This document shows positions 18,475-29,256 of a stretch of 64,000 nucleotides of DNA, piece after piece. The notes under the pieces were generated by a model. That model ran no database searches, was not told the DNA's origin, and saw nothing but the letters and a program-made list of their open reading frames with translations. The stretch is from Salinicola tamaricis. GTDB taxonomy: Bacteria; Pseudomonadota; Gammaproteobacteria; Pseudomonadales; Halomonadaceae. The position numbers and the translations under genes are program-made. The stretch spans positions 1,860,001-1,924,000 of the forward strand of contig NZ_CP023559.1 of the NCBI RefSeq assembly GCF_003006155.1. Reading direction: 5' to 3'. Numbering within the stretch: position 1 is the first letter of the stretch; every line of letters begins with the position of its first letter.

Positions 18475-19371
18475 ATGCGACGCGCCGGGCGGCTCAACCG
18501 GCTCGATCTGAAGCAGCTGCGGGTGCTCCAGGCGCTGCTGCGCGAACGCAATCTCTCCCGCGTCGCCGCGGGCATGGGGCTGACCCAGCAGGCGATCAGC
18601 GAACACTGCGCAAGCTGCGCGAGCTCTTCGACGACCGGCTTTTCTCGTCAGGGTAACGGCATGACCGCCACGCCGCTGGCGCTCGAACTCGGCGAGCGGG
18701 TCGAGCGGATTCTTCACGAGATCGAGGCGCTGCTGTCGCCGGCCGAGTTCACCCCGGCCACCTATGAGGGCGTGGTGACGCTCAGCGCGACCGACTATGC
18801 GATGCAGGCGATCTTGCCGGCGTTTCTGCACGAGGTGCGTCAGCAGGCGCCGTTTCTCAGGCTGATCGTGCAGCCCTTCGAGAGCGATCAGGTCGAGCGC
18901 AAGCTGATCTCTGGCGAGCTCGATCTGGCGCTCTCGTTCCCGGACTTTCTGCCCGATTCGCTGCCCTATCTCACGCTCTTCGACGATCGCCACGTCTGCG
19001 TCGCCAGCCCCTGTTCGCCGCTGCACGGCCGGACGCTGTCGATCGGGGAGATCGCCGCGCTGCCGCAGCTGGTGGTCTCGCCGTCACGTTCGGCGCTCAA
19101 GGGCTCCCACGATCAGTGGTTCGCCGACCAGGGGTTGGAGCGCCATATCGTCATCTCCGTGCCGACGTTCAAGGCGGCGCCGGATGTGCTCTACACCACC
19201 GACCTGATCGCTTTCTATCCCGCGCGGCTGCTGCCCAATCCCAAGGTGGCGCCGCTCACCATCGATTTCGCCACGCCGACGTTCGAGGTCGCCGTTGCCT
19301 GGCATCCGCGCACCCAGGAGAGTGCGATTCACCGCTGGATGATCGAGAAGCTGGCGCGCGGCGGGTGTTGA
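18475..19371 (+). CDS. LysR-family transcriptional regulator
   Basis: About 298 residues: HTH at ~9-60 (LNRLDLKQLRVLQALLRERN, VAAGMGLTQQAISE) and an effector domain from ~95 (VTLSATDYAMQAILPAFLHE, GELDLALSFPDFLPDSL). The frame is open throughout, but between about 18612 and 18655 it reads a non-family stretch (CASCASSSTTGFS). One frame over, the same bases read LRKLRELFDDRLF, the conserved wing after the LysR HTH. Two compensating indels therefore garble about 15 residues. It is divergent from the Old Yellow Enzyme gene, its probable target. Confidence 0.85.
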   Translation: MRRAGRLNRLDLKQLRVLQALLRERNLSRVAAGMGLTQQAISEHCASCASSSTTGFSRQGNGMTATPLALELGERVERILHEIEALLSPAEFTPATYEGVVTLSATDYAMQAILPAFLHEVRQQAPFLRLIVQPFESDQVERKLISGELDLALSFPDFLPDSLPYLTLFDDRHVCVASPCSPLHGRTLSIGEIAALPQLVVSPSRSALKGSHDQWFADQGLERHIVISVPTFKAAPDVLYTTDLIAFYPARLLPNPKVAPLTIDFATPTFEVAVAWHPRTQESAIHRWMIEKLARGGC

Positions 19372-19449
19372 TGCGGTGGGGGCACACGGAAACCCCGGAA
19401 CCGACTCGATAGGTGGTCCCAGGGTGTGCTGGCGGCGTGCCGGGCGCGC

Positions 19450-21645
19450 TCAGCCCCGGTGCGTCGCGCGCCAGGCGTGCAGCTTGTGATAGCTCTCGAG
19501 CAGGCGCTGGTGGCGCTCGATACCGTCGAGCTCAAGGCTGGTCGGTGTCAGCCCGGGGAAGCGCACCGAGCCCTCCACCGCGCCGATGGCGTCTGCCATC
19601 TTCGCCTCGCCGAACATCCGGGTCAGGTTGTGGCGGTAGTCGTCGAGCTCGAGATCGTCGTCCAGGGCGATCTCGAGCACCGCCGACAGTGCCTGATAGA
19701 AGAGTCCGCGGTCGACGGTGTTGTCGTTGAACTGCAAGAACATCTGCGCGCCGTCCAGGGCGTCTTCGAGGCGCCCCAGCGCCAGTTGGATCAGCAGCTT
19801 CAGCTCGGCGATGGTCAGCTCAGACCAGACGGTGTTGTCGTCGAACTCGATGCCGATCAGGGTGACGATCTTCATCTGCTCGTCGAGCTCGCTCTCCTCC
19901 AGACGCTCGAGCAGGTCGGTCAGTTGCGTCTCGTCGAGGCGGTGCAGGGCGAGGATATCCTCGCGGAAGGCCAGCGCCATGTTGGTGTTGTCCCACACCA
20001 GATCCTCGACCGGGTAGACCTCGGAGTAGCCGGGCACCAGGATGCGGCACACCGGGGCGCCGAGATCCTCGAAGGTGGCGACATAGGCCTCCAGCCCCTC
20101 GTCGTCGAGAATCGCGAACAGGCGCTCGGCCTCCTCGTCGTTGGTGCCGGAGAAGTCCCACTCGACGAAGTCGACGTCCGCCGTGGCGCTGAAGAAGCGC
20201 CACGACACCACGCCGGAAGAGTCGATGAAGTGCTCGACGAAGTTGTTGGGTTCACTCACCGCCTGGGTGTTGAAGGTGGGCGGCGGCAGGTCGTTCATGC
20301 CTTCGAAGCTGCGCCCCTGCAGCAGTTCGGTGAGGCTGCGTTCGATGGCGACCGACAGGCTGGGGTGCGCGCCGAAGGAGGCGAACACGCCGCCGGTGCG
20401 CGGGTTCATCAAGGTGACGCAGGCGACCGGGAAGCGCCCGCCGAGCGAGGCATCCTTGACCAGCACCGGGAAGCCCTGGGCCTCCAGCGCCTGCACGCCT
20501 TCGAGAATCGTCGGGTACTGCGCCAGCACCGCCTCGGGCACGTCCGGTAGCGCGATCTCCTGCTCGATGATCTGGCGCTTCACCGCCCGCTCGAAGATCT
20601 CGGAGAGACACTGCACCTGCGCTTCGGCAAGGGTGTTGCCCGCGCTCATGCCGTTGCTGAGATAGAGGTTCTCGATCAGGTTGGAGGGGAACCATACCGT
20701 CTCGCCGTCCGAGTGGCGCTGAAACGGCAGCGAGACGATGCCGCGGTCGGTGCGTCCGGAGTTGGTGTCATAGAGGTGCGAGCCTCGGAGCTCGCCGTCC
20801 GGGTCGAAGATCGCGCGGCAGTGGTCGTCGAGAATCTCGCTGGGCAGCGCGTCGTCCGGCCCCGGCTGGAACCAGCGCTCGTTCGGATAGTGGACGAACT
20901 CGCTGGCGGCGATCTCGCTGCCGAAGAACTGATCGTTGTAGAAGAAGTTGCAGGAGAGGCGCTCGATGAACTCGCCCAGCGCCGAGCACAGCGCGGCCTC
21001 CTTGGTCGCTCCCTTGCCATTGGTGAAGCACATCGGCGAAGCGGCGTCGCGAATGTGCAGCGACCAGACGTGGGGCACGATATTGCGCCAGGAGGCGATC
21101 TCGATCTTCATGCCGAGACGCTCGAGGATGCCTGTCATGTTGGCGATGGTTCGCTCCAGCGGCAGGTCCTTGCCTTCGATCCAGGTCTCCTGGCTCTCGC
21201 CGTCCTTGTCGAGCGAGCCGCCCATCAGCAGCGCCTGGGCGTTTTCGTCGATGTTCTCCACCGCCTCGATCTGGAACTCGGGGTTGTTCTGGATCACCCG
21301 CTTGACCGAGCAGCGCTCGATCGAGCGCAGAATGCCGGTGCGGTCCTTGTCGGAGATATCCGCCGGCAGTTCGATCTGGATACGGAAGATCTGGTTGTAG
21401 CGGTTCTCCGGGTCGACGATGTTGTTCTGCGACAGCCGGATGTTCTCGGTGGGGATCTCACGGGCGTTGCAGTAGACCCGCACGAAATAGGCCGCGCAGA
21501 GCACCGTGGAGGCGAGGAAGTAGTCGAACGGCCCCGGCGCCGAGCCGTCGCCCTTGTAGCGGATCGGCTGGTCGGTGATCACCGTGAAGTCGTCGAACTT
21601 GGCTTCCTGGCGCAGGTTGTCGAGATAGTTGACCTTGATTTCCAT
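19450..21645 (-). CDS. ycaO: OsmC-YcaO fusion protein
   Basis: 731 residues. Residues 1-~145 form an OsmC-like domain with the conserved cysteine pair (C50 in STVLCAAYF and C112 in ERCSVKRVIQN). Residues ~165-590 form a YcaO domain with the ATP/Mg2+-binding set GKGATKEAALCSALGEF plus IER (E216, E225, E228) and SNGMSAGNTLAEAQVQCLSE. The C-terminal ~140 residues are helical and acidic. YcaO enzymes use ATP to activate amide backbones; E. coli YcaO is linked to RimO-dependent methylthiolation of ribosomal protein S12 (family knowledge). The start at 21645 is chosen as the first codon of the OsmC fold; 21708 is a weaker alternative. It is encoded alone, with no peptide precursor nearby, against a RiPP role. 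Confidence 0.9.
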   Translation of the reverse strand: MEIKVNYLDNLRQEAKFDDFTVITDQPIRYKGDGSAPGPFDYFLASTVLCAAYFVRVYCNAREIPTENIRLSQNNIVDPENRYNQIFRIQIELPADISDKDRTGILRSIERCSVKRVIQNNPEFQIEAVENIDENAQALLMGGSLDKDGESQETWIEGKDLPLERTIANMTGILERLGMKIEIASWRNIVPHVWSLHIRDAASPMCFTNGKGATKEAALCSALGEFIERLSCNFFYNDQFFGSEIAASEFVHYPNERWFQPGPDDALPSEILDDHCRAIFDPDGELRGSHLYDTNSGRTDRGIVSLPFQRHSDGETVWFPSNLIENLYLSNGMSAGNTLAEAQVQCLSEIFERAVKRQIIEQEIALPDVPEAVLAQYPTILEGVQALEAQGFPVLVKDASLGGRFPVACVTLMNPRTGGVFASFGAHPSLSVAIERSLTELLQGRSFEGMNDLPPPTFNTQAVSEPNNFVEHFIDSSGVVSWRFFSATADVDFVEWDFSGTNDEEAERLFAILDDEGLEAYVATFEDLGAPVCRILVPGYSEVYPVEDLVWDNTNMALAFREDILALHRLDETQLTDLLERLEESELDEQMKIVTLIGIEFDDNTVWSELTIAELKLLIQLALGRLEDALDGAQMFLQFNDNTVDRGLFYQALSAVLEIALDDDLELDDYRHNLTRMFGEAKMADAIGAVEGSVRFPGLTPTSLELDGIERHQRLLESYHKLHAWRATHRG

Positions 21646-21803
21646 GGAGAGAGACCGCGTTGGTAAGTGGCTGACCTCCGTAGCTGACAGGAGGTGGATG
21701 GCGGCCATTATCCGGATTCGAGGGCGCTTCGTCTTGGGGGCTGGGAAGTAGAAGCGCCTGGAGGCGGGCGGGGGTGGAAGTGTATCCGGCCGATGGGACG
21801 ACA

Positions 21804-21839
21804 AGGGCCCGAGCCCCCAGCGGGGAGGACTCGGGCCCT
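21804..21839. terminator. Hairpin downstream of glpK
   Basis: A perfect 10-bp stem AGGGCCCGAG/CTCGGGCCCT with a 16-nt loop lies 28 bp past the glpK stop. It probably ends the glp transcript or protects its 3' end. The T-tract is weak. Confidence 0.6.
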
Positions 21840-21867
21840 GTCTGTTCCGATGCGAGGTGCGGGACGC

Positions 21868-24155
<2,288 letters not shown>

Positions 24156-24262
24156 TTTGACTCCCGTGATATTCGTCTATCTGTGATGAGCTCCGAACGG
24201 ACCTGAACGGCGGTGACGGATCGATCGTGAAGCCGATGGCCGGAGCGTGACTGGGTGGACGC

Positions 24263-25777
24263 TTACGCTTTTTCTTCCTCCGTGTTGGCAGCGGATGCTG
24301 CGAGATAATCGGCGAGTCGGCGCTGCTCGCTGTCATCGAGACGCAGGACGAGCTTGGTGCGGCGCCAGAGGATGTCTTCCGCGGTTCGTGCCCATTCGTG
24401 TGCGCGCAGGTAGTCGACTTCGGCGGCGGCGTAGAGATCGGCGCCGAAGTGTTCGCCGAGATCGTCCAGCCGTTCGGCCTGGCCCAGGATCGTCAGCGCT
24501 CGGGTGCCGTAGTTGAACACCAGGCGCGTGGCCATCGGCGATGGCACGAAGGGGTAGCGGCTCTGCAGCGACGCGACGAGCTGCTGCGGATTGGCGTCAT
24601 CGCCGCCGGGCAGCGGATGGCCGCTATGGGTCCAGGCCTTCTCGCGGTGGCCGAGCGCCGGCGCCAGCTGGTCGACGGCGTCTTCGGCCAGGCGCCGATA
24701 GGTCGTCAGCTTGCCGCCGAAGACATTGAGCAGTGGCGCGCCACCGGCCGTGTCGAGCTGGATGCGGTAGTCGCGGGTGATCTCGCTGGCGTTGTCCTCG
24801 TGATCGTCGAGCAGCGGGCGCACGCCGGAGTAGCTCCAGACCACGTCTTCAGGGCCGATTGGGCGCTCGAAATAGCGGTTGATGGCCTCGCAGAGATAAG
24901 CGATTTCGTCGGCGTCGATCGCCACCTTGCCCGGCGCGCCCTGATGCTCGACATCGGTTGTGCCGATCAGGGTGAAATCGCGCTCGGGGATGGCGAAAAC
25001 GATGCGGCCATCCGGCTGCTGGAAGATATAGGCGTAGTCATGCGCGAACAGGCGCTCGACCACGATATGGCTGCCCTTGATCAGGCGCAGCGCATAGGGG
25101 TGGTTCTGCGAGGCGATATCGTCCAGAAAGCGCACCGCCCAGGGGCCCGCCGCGTTGACCAACCCGCGTGCGCGAACCTCGCTGGTTTCGCCATCGCAGG
25201 TCTTGAGTGTCACCTGCCAGCCATCGCTACTGCGTGTCGCCGTCTCGGCCCGGGTGCGGGTCATGATGCGTGCGCCGCGGTCGGCTGCATCCATGCAGTT
25301 GAGGACGACCAGGCGGGCATCCTGAACCCAGGCATCGGAGTAGACGAAGCCCTTGGTGAACGCCGCTTTCAATGGTGCGCCGGCCGGATGGCCGGAGAAC
25401 TTGATGCCGTGGGAGTTCGCCAGCGTCTGTTTTCCACCGAGGTGGTCATACAGGAACAGGCCGGTGCGGATCATCCACGCCGGGCGCAGATGCTTCTGAT
25501 GGGGGAGCACGAAGCGCATCGGCCAGATGATATGGGGTGCCATCTTGAGCAGCACTTCCCGCTCGGAAAGCGCCTTGGCCACGAGCTTGAACTCGTACTG
25601 CTCCAGATAGCGCAGGCCGCCGTGAATCAGCTTGGTAGAAGACGAGGAGGTATGGCTGGCGAGATCGTCGGCCTCGACCAGCAGCACCGACAGCCCTCGG
25701 CCCACCGCATCGCGGGCAATGCCGGCGCCATTGATGCCGCCGCCGATGACAATCAGATCGTAAGTATCGCCGCTCAT
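24263..25777 (-). CDS. glpD: Aerobic glycerol-3-phosphate dehydrogenase
   Basis: 504-residue membrane-associated FAD enzyme that oxidises glycerol-3-phosphate to dihydroxyacetone phosphate and feeds electrons to ubiquinone. Seen: YDLIVIGGGINGAGIARDA (FAD Rossmann motif), SSSSTKLIHGGLRYLEQYEF, FTLIGTTDVEHQG, WSYSGVRPLLDD and NVFGGKLTTYRRLAEDAVDQ. Intact, with normal length. It precedes glpF by 107 bp on the same strand; glpD-glpF-glpK likely form one regulon. Sites resembling GlpR operators lie directly upstream. No glpR gene is in the window. Confidence 0.96.
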   Translation of the reverse strand: MSGDTYDLIVIGGGINGAGIARDAVGRGLSVLLVEADDLASHTSSSSTKLIHGGLRYLEQYEFKLVAKALSEREVLLKMAPHIIWPMRFVLPHQKHLRPAWMIRTGLFLYDHLGGKQTLANSHGIKFSGHPAGAPLKAAFTKGFVYSDAWVQDARLVVLNCMDAADRGARIMTRTRAETATRSSDGWQVTLKTCDGETSEVRARGLVNAAGPWAVRFLDDIASQNHPYALRLIKGSHIVVERLFAHDYAYIFQQPDGRIVFAIPERDFTLIGTTDVEHQGAPGKVAIDADEIAYLCEAINRYFERPIGPEDVVWSYSGVRPLLDDHEDNASEITRDYRIQLDTAGGAPLLNVFGGKLTTYRRLAEDAVDQLAPALGHREKAWTHSGHPLPGGDDANPQQLVASLQSRYPFVPSPMATRLVFNYGTRALTILGQAERLDDLGEHFGADLYAAAEVDYLRAHEWARTAEDILWRRTKLVLRLDDSEQRRLADYLAASAANTEEEKA

Positions 25778-25836
25778 GTTCGAGTTCGCTCTCTGATGTT
25801 TCGCTTTGAGTCATTATTGCGCGAAAACGAACATTA
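25776..25836. promoter_or_regulatory. GlpR-like operator cluster upstream of glpD
   Basis: Three sites resembling the GlpR consensus (ATGTTCG-N-T-N-CGAACAT): ATGTTCGAGTTCGC at the start codon, GATGTTTCGCTTTGAG at 25795, and GCGAAAACGAACATTA at 25821. The flanking 200 bp is markedly A/T-richer than the coding surroundings, as expected for a promoter. Assignment rests on consensus resemblance and position. Confidence 0.5.
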
Positions 25837-26042
25837 TGGATGTGCGACAAAGGTCTTAGAATTATGCGGTTAGCCTAGTGCTATATCGGTAAATTTATGA
25901 AAACAGGGGGTTATGAAGGGTTTTGTCGGAGAGAGAGTTGTTTTCGATGGTGAAAACAGGTGGTGGTCAGCACACTGATTTCTTCGCATCACGACATTTT
26001 CGTACCACAACATCGATGTGGCCGCGCTGGTCATCCTGGCGC

Positions 26043-26837
26043 TTATGGATCGGTGCCGCCGAGCGCATTCAGCGCCGCCAGCGGTGTCACCCGGGGTGGT
26101 TCGTCCGCGGGCCACTCGACGTGGGCATGGATGGCGTAGACCTCGCGCAGCCGGGCTTCGGTAAGCACTACCCGCGGTGAGCCGGTGGCGCACACCCGGC
26201 CGCCGGCTCCCAGCATCCATAGCTGGTCGGCGAAGCGCGCGGCGAGGCTCAGGTCGTGGATGGCGATGATCACACCGATACCCTGCTCGCGGGCGGTAGC
26301 CTGCAGCCACGCCAGCACCTGCAGCTGGTGGTGAAGATCGAGGGCGCTGGTCGGTTCGTCGAGCATCAGCACTTGCGGCTCGCGCACGATCGCCTGGGCG
26401 ATCGCCACGCGCTGGCGCTGGCCGCCGGAGAGCTGGCCCAGGTCGCGCTCGGCCAGCGGTGTCAGCGCCAACGTGTGCAACAGGCGCTCGACTCGCGCCA
26501 GATCCTCGCGGCCGCGCGCCGGATGGGTGGTGCGCCGCGCCAGCAGTACCGCCTCGAACACGCTCAGCGCGGCTCGCGTGGTGCTCTCCTGGGGCAGATA
26601 GTAGACCCGCCGCGCGCGCTCGGCGTGGGTGAGCCCGGCCAGGTCCTGCGCCGCGAGATGCACCTTGCCGTGGTAGCGCACCAGCCCGGCGACCGCCTTG
26701 AGCAGGGTCGACTTGCCAGCACCGTTGGGGCCGATCAGTGCGGTCACCTCGCCCGGGACGGCGCGCAGCCCGGTGACTGCCTGCAGCACCGGCGTGCGCC
26801 CCAGCGTCACCGACAGCGCCTCCACCGTCAGCGTCAT
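26043..26837 (-). CDS. Iron-siderophore/heme-type ABC transporter ATPase
   Basis: About 264 residues. Walker A GPNGAGKST at 36-44, signature LSGGQRQRV from 136, Walker B VLMLDEP at 156-162, and H-loop near IAIHDLSLAARFADQLWML. It belongs to the FepC/HmuV group that powers iron(III)-siderophore or heme import. The ATG at 26837 overlaps the permease stop (ATGA), which fixes the start; a GTG/ATG two codons earlier is possible. The C-terminal tail VYAIHAHVEWP resembles iron-transport ATPases. No binding protein or TonB receptor gene is adjacent. Confidence 0.9.
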   Translation of the reverse strand: MTLTVEALSVTLGRTPVLQAVTGLRAVPGEVTALIGPNGAGKSTLLKAVAGLVRYHGKVHLAAQDLAGLTHAERARRVYYLPQESTTRAALSVFEAVLLARRTTHPARGREDLARVERLLHTLALTPLAERDLGQLSGGQRQRVAIAQAIVREPQVLMLDEPTSALDLHHQLQVLAWLQATAREQGIGVIIAIHDLSLAARFADQLWMLGAGGRVCATGSPRVVLTEARLREVYAIHAHVEWPADEPPRVTPLAALNALGGTDP

Positions 26838-27898
26838 CCCCACACCTCGCGCCGGCTCTTGATGATCAGCGAGACGAAGAACGGCAGTCCGATCAGCGCG
26901 GTGAGAATGCCGATCGGCAGCAGTACCCCGGGGATCAGGGTCTTGGAGGCGATCGAGGTCAGCGACATCAAAAGCGCCCCCACCAGCGCCGACAGTGGCA
27001 GGAAGACACGCTGATCCTCACCCACCAGCAGCCGCGCGATATGCGGCCCGACCAGCCCGATGAAACCGATGGTACCGACGAAGGCGACCGCGGTGGCGGC
27101 GAGCAGCGAACAGCACAGCAGCATCAGCAGCCGCAGGCGGGCGACATCGATGCCCATGGCGCGCGCCTGCAGATCGCCCATGCGCAGCGCGGTCAGGCGC
27201 CAGCCGGCGACGAAGAACACCGGCAGCGTGAGCGCCAGCGCGGCGGCAATGATACCCACCTTGGGCCAACTGGTGCGCGACAGCGAGCCCAGTGACCAGA
27301 ACACCAGTTGCTGCAGGGACTGCGCCGAGGCGACGTACTGCAGGATGCCGAGCAGGGCGTTGAAGAAAAACATCAGCGCGATGCCCATCAGCACCATGGT
27401 CTGCACGCTGACCCCACGCAGCCGACTGACCAGCCAGATCAGCAGTGACGCGAACATCGCCATGACGAAGGCGTTGAGCGTGGTCAGCAGTGCCTCGCCG
27501 CCGGGCAGCACACCGACGCCGAGCACGATCGCCAGCGCCGCGCCGAAGCTGGCGGCGGCGGAGATGCCGAGGGTGAAGGGGTCGGCCAGGGGGTTGTCGA
27601 GGATGGTCTGCATCTCGGCCCCGGCGCTGGCCAGGGCCAGACCCACCACCACGGCCATCAGCGCCACCGGCAGGCGGATCTCCCACACCACGATGGCCAG
27701 CGTGGCGGGAGCGCTGTCGGGGGCGACGATCGCCGCCACCACCGCCGGCAGCGGATACTGCCCGGGGCCGATGGCGACATCGGCGAGCAGCGACAGGCAG
27801 GTGAGTACGGCGGTCAGCGCGATCAGCACATAGTGGCGCCGGCGCCGGGCAAGGTAGCGATCGGCGCTGCTGGACGAGGCGGCAACGGCGGTGGTCAT
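26834..27898 (-). CDS. FecCD-family iron-siderophore permease
   Basis: About 354 residues with roughly ten membrane helices. BtuC/FecCD features are WEIRLPVALMAVVVGLALAS, LADPFTLGISAAASFGAALA, LVFWSLGSLSRTSW and FVGTIGFIGLVGPHIARLLV, ending ILTALIGLPFFVSLIIKSRR. It forms the membrane channel for the ATPase gene that overlaps its 3' end. The start at 27898 is preferred because upstream in-frame sequence contains the Fur-like site and is not family-like. Only permease plus ATPase are present here; the periplasmic binding protein must be elsewhere. Confidence 0.9.
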   Translation of the reverse strand: MTTAVAASSSSADRYLARRRRHYVLIALTAVLTCLSLLADVAIGPGQYPLPAVVAAIVAPDSAPATLAIVVWEIRLPVALMAVVVGLALASAGAEMQTILDNPLADPFTLGISAAASFGAALAIVLGVGVLPGGEALLTTLNAFVMAMFASLLIWLVSRLRGVSVQTMVLMGIALMFFFNALLGILQYVASAQSLQQLVFWSLGSLSRTSWPKVGIIAAALALTLPVFFVAGWRLTALRMGDLQARAMGIDVARLRLLMLLCCSLLAATAVAFVGTIGFIGLVGPHIARLLVGEDQRVFLPLSALVGALLMSLTSIASKTLIPGVLLPIGILTALIGLPFFVSLIIKSRREVWG

Positions 27899-27942
27899 GA
27901 CGGGTAGCGGCAGGGCATGGAGGGAGAATCCGCGGGCGAACA

Positions 27943-27962
27943 AAAATGATTCTCGATCATAA
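27943..27962. promoter_or_regulatory. Candidate Fur box
   Basis: AAAATGATTCTCGATCATAA is an imperfect inverted repeat with TGAT/ATCA half-sites like the Fur consensus (GATAATGATAATCATTATC). It lies 45 bp before the FecCD start, so iron-dependent repression of the permease/ATPase pair is likely. Confidence 0.6.
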
Positions 27963-28080
27963 CACCGCCCGTCATCCTTTACAGACGCGTCCTGGGGGAG
28001 TATGTGCGAACTTTGGCGCGTGTCTCGGTTTCCTCTGCGCGTCCTGCTAAGTTGAATTGACATGCCAACCGGGAACGCAG

Positions 28081-28948
28081 ATGAAAAATACGCTGATCGG
28101 AATGCTGGCCGCGGCCGCGCTGACCACGACCTTCTCCGCCGCGCAGGCGGCGGACAAGACGCTGACCATCGGGACCAACAACTGGGCCGAGAACATCGCC
28201 GTCTCCAACCTGTGGAAGCTGGTGCTTGAGCAGCACGGCTATGACGTCAGGCTCGCCAACGTGGGCAAGAGTGCGCTCTACGCCGGTATGAACAGCAAGG
28301 ATATCGACGTCGGGCTGGAGATCTGGCTACCGCATACGGACAAGAGCTTTCTGGCGCCGTACAAGGATACGCTGGAAGTTCACGATGCCTGGTACGACGA
28401 GACCGGGCTGGGTCTGGTGGTGCCGAGCTATGTCGATATCGACAGCATTCCCGAGCTGGCGGCGTATGCCGACGAGTTCGCGTATCAGGGGGCCCGAGCA
28501 TCCTGGGGATCGACCCGGGCTCGGCGATCGCGGCATGACCGACGAAGCGATCACCGCTTATGACCTGCCGCTGACGCAGATCAACAGCTCCGAGCCGGCG
28601 ATGATGTCCGCGCTGGATCGCGCCTATCGCACACAGCAGCCGATCGTGGTCACGCTGTGGAACCCGCACTGGGCGTTCGCCGACTACGACCTGAAGTATC
28701 TCGACGACCCACAGGGCATCTACGGCGAAGGCGACACCATCTACTGGTTTTCGCGGCAGGGTTTCGGCGAGGACGACCCCTGGCTGACTGCGGTGCTCGA
28801 CGCCTGGCACATGAGTGACGAAAGCCTGAGCGAGCTGATGTCGCAGATCGAGGAACGCGGCGACCCGGTCGCGGGGGCCAAGACCTGGATCGCGGACAAC
28901 CAGGAGCAGATCGATGCTTGGCTGGCCGCGGGGCAGGCGGCGCGCTGA
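28081..28948 (+). pseudogene. Glycine betaine/proline-type ABC substrate-binding protein (frameshifted)
   Basis: ProX/OpuAC-type periplasmic binding protein. Signal peptide MKNTLIGMLAAAALTTTFSA, cut after AQA. The mature part has TIGTNNWAENIAVSNLWKLV, DVGLEIWLPHTDKSF and QPIVVTLWNPHWAFADYDLK. The tryptophans are typical of quaternary-ammonium binding pockets. The frame drops near 28488 (one G missing from a G run) and is restored near 28533, again by one missing base; joined it reads GIDPGSAIGGMTDEAITAYD. It is encoded alone and followed within 3 bp by the 105-bp repeat. It probably supplies compatible solute uptake with a permease/ATPase elsewhere. Confidence 0.88.
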
Positions 28949-28950
28949 GA

Positions 28951-29055
28951 CGCTGTTACCCCCTCCCTGGGCGCCACCTTTGCCATCCCTGGCAAAGGCC
29001 CCTCGCTTTGCCCTGCCCCCGGCGCCCATCGTCAGAGTTTGGAAATGGGCGCTTA
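28951..29055. repeat. 105-bp interspersed repeat, copy 2 (inverted)
   Basis: Reverse-orientation copy of 13558-13665 carrying the same CCTTTGCCA/TGGCAAAGG dyad. It starts 3 bp behind the stop of the betaine-binding protein gene. Differences are mostly single substitutions and one or two indels. Confidence 0.85.
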
Positions 29056-29256
29056 GCGCGTGGGGCTATAACCTTATTGCGCCGCCAGTGCAAGCGCCGC
29101 CTCTCACGCTATCGGACAATTGATTAAACGCTAATCGACGAACTAACCTCAGGCGACTGCCCGCTGGGCCGAGCCGTCAGCGGGCAAGGCGACAACGATA
29201 AACGGCCACAAGCCGACAAAGACAATGACAGCGACCGCTGTGCAGGAGACTCTCCA

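Noticed and set aside
19450..21645. YcaO as part of a thiazole/oxazole-modified peptide cluster
   Set aside because: No precursor peptide, dehydrogenase, E1-like partner or exporter lies nearby; the OsmC fusion matches the housekeeping YcaO type.
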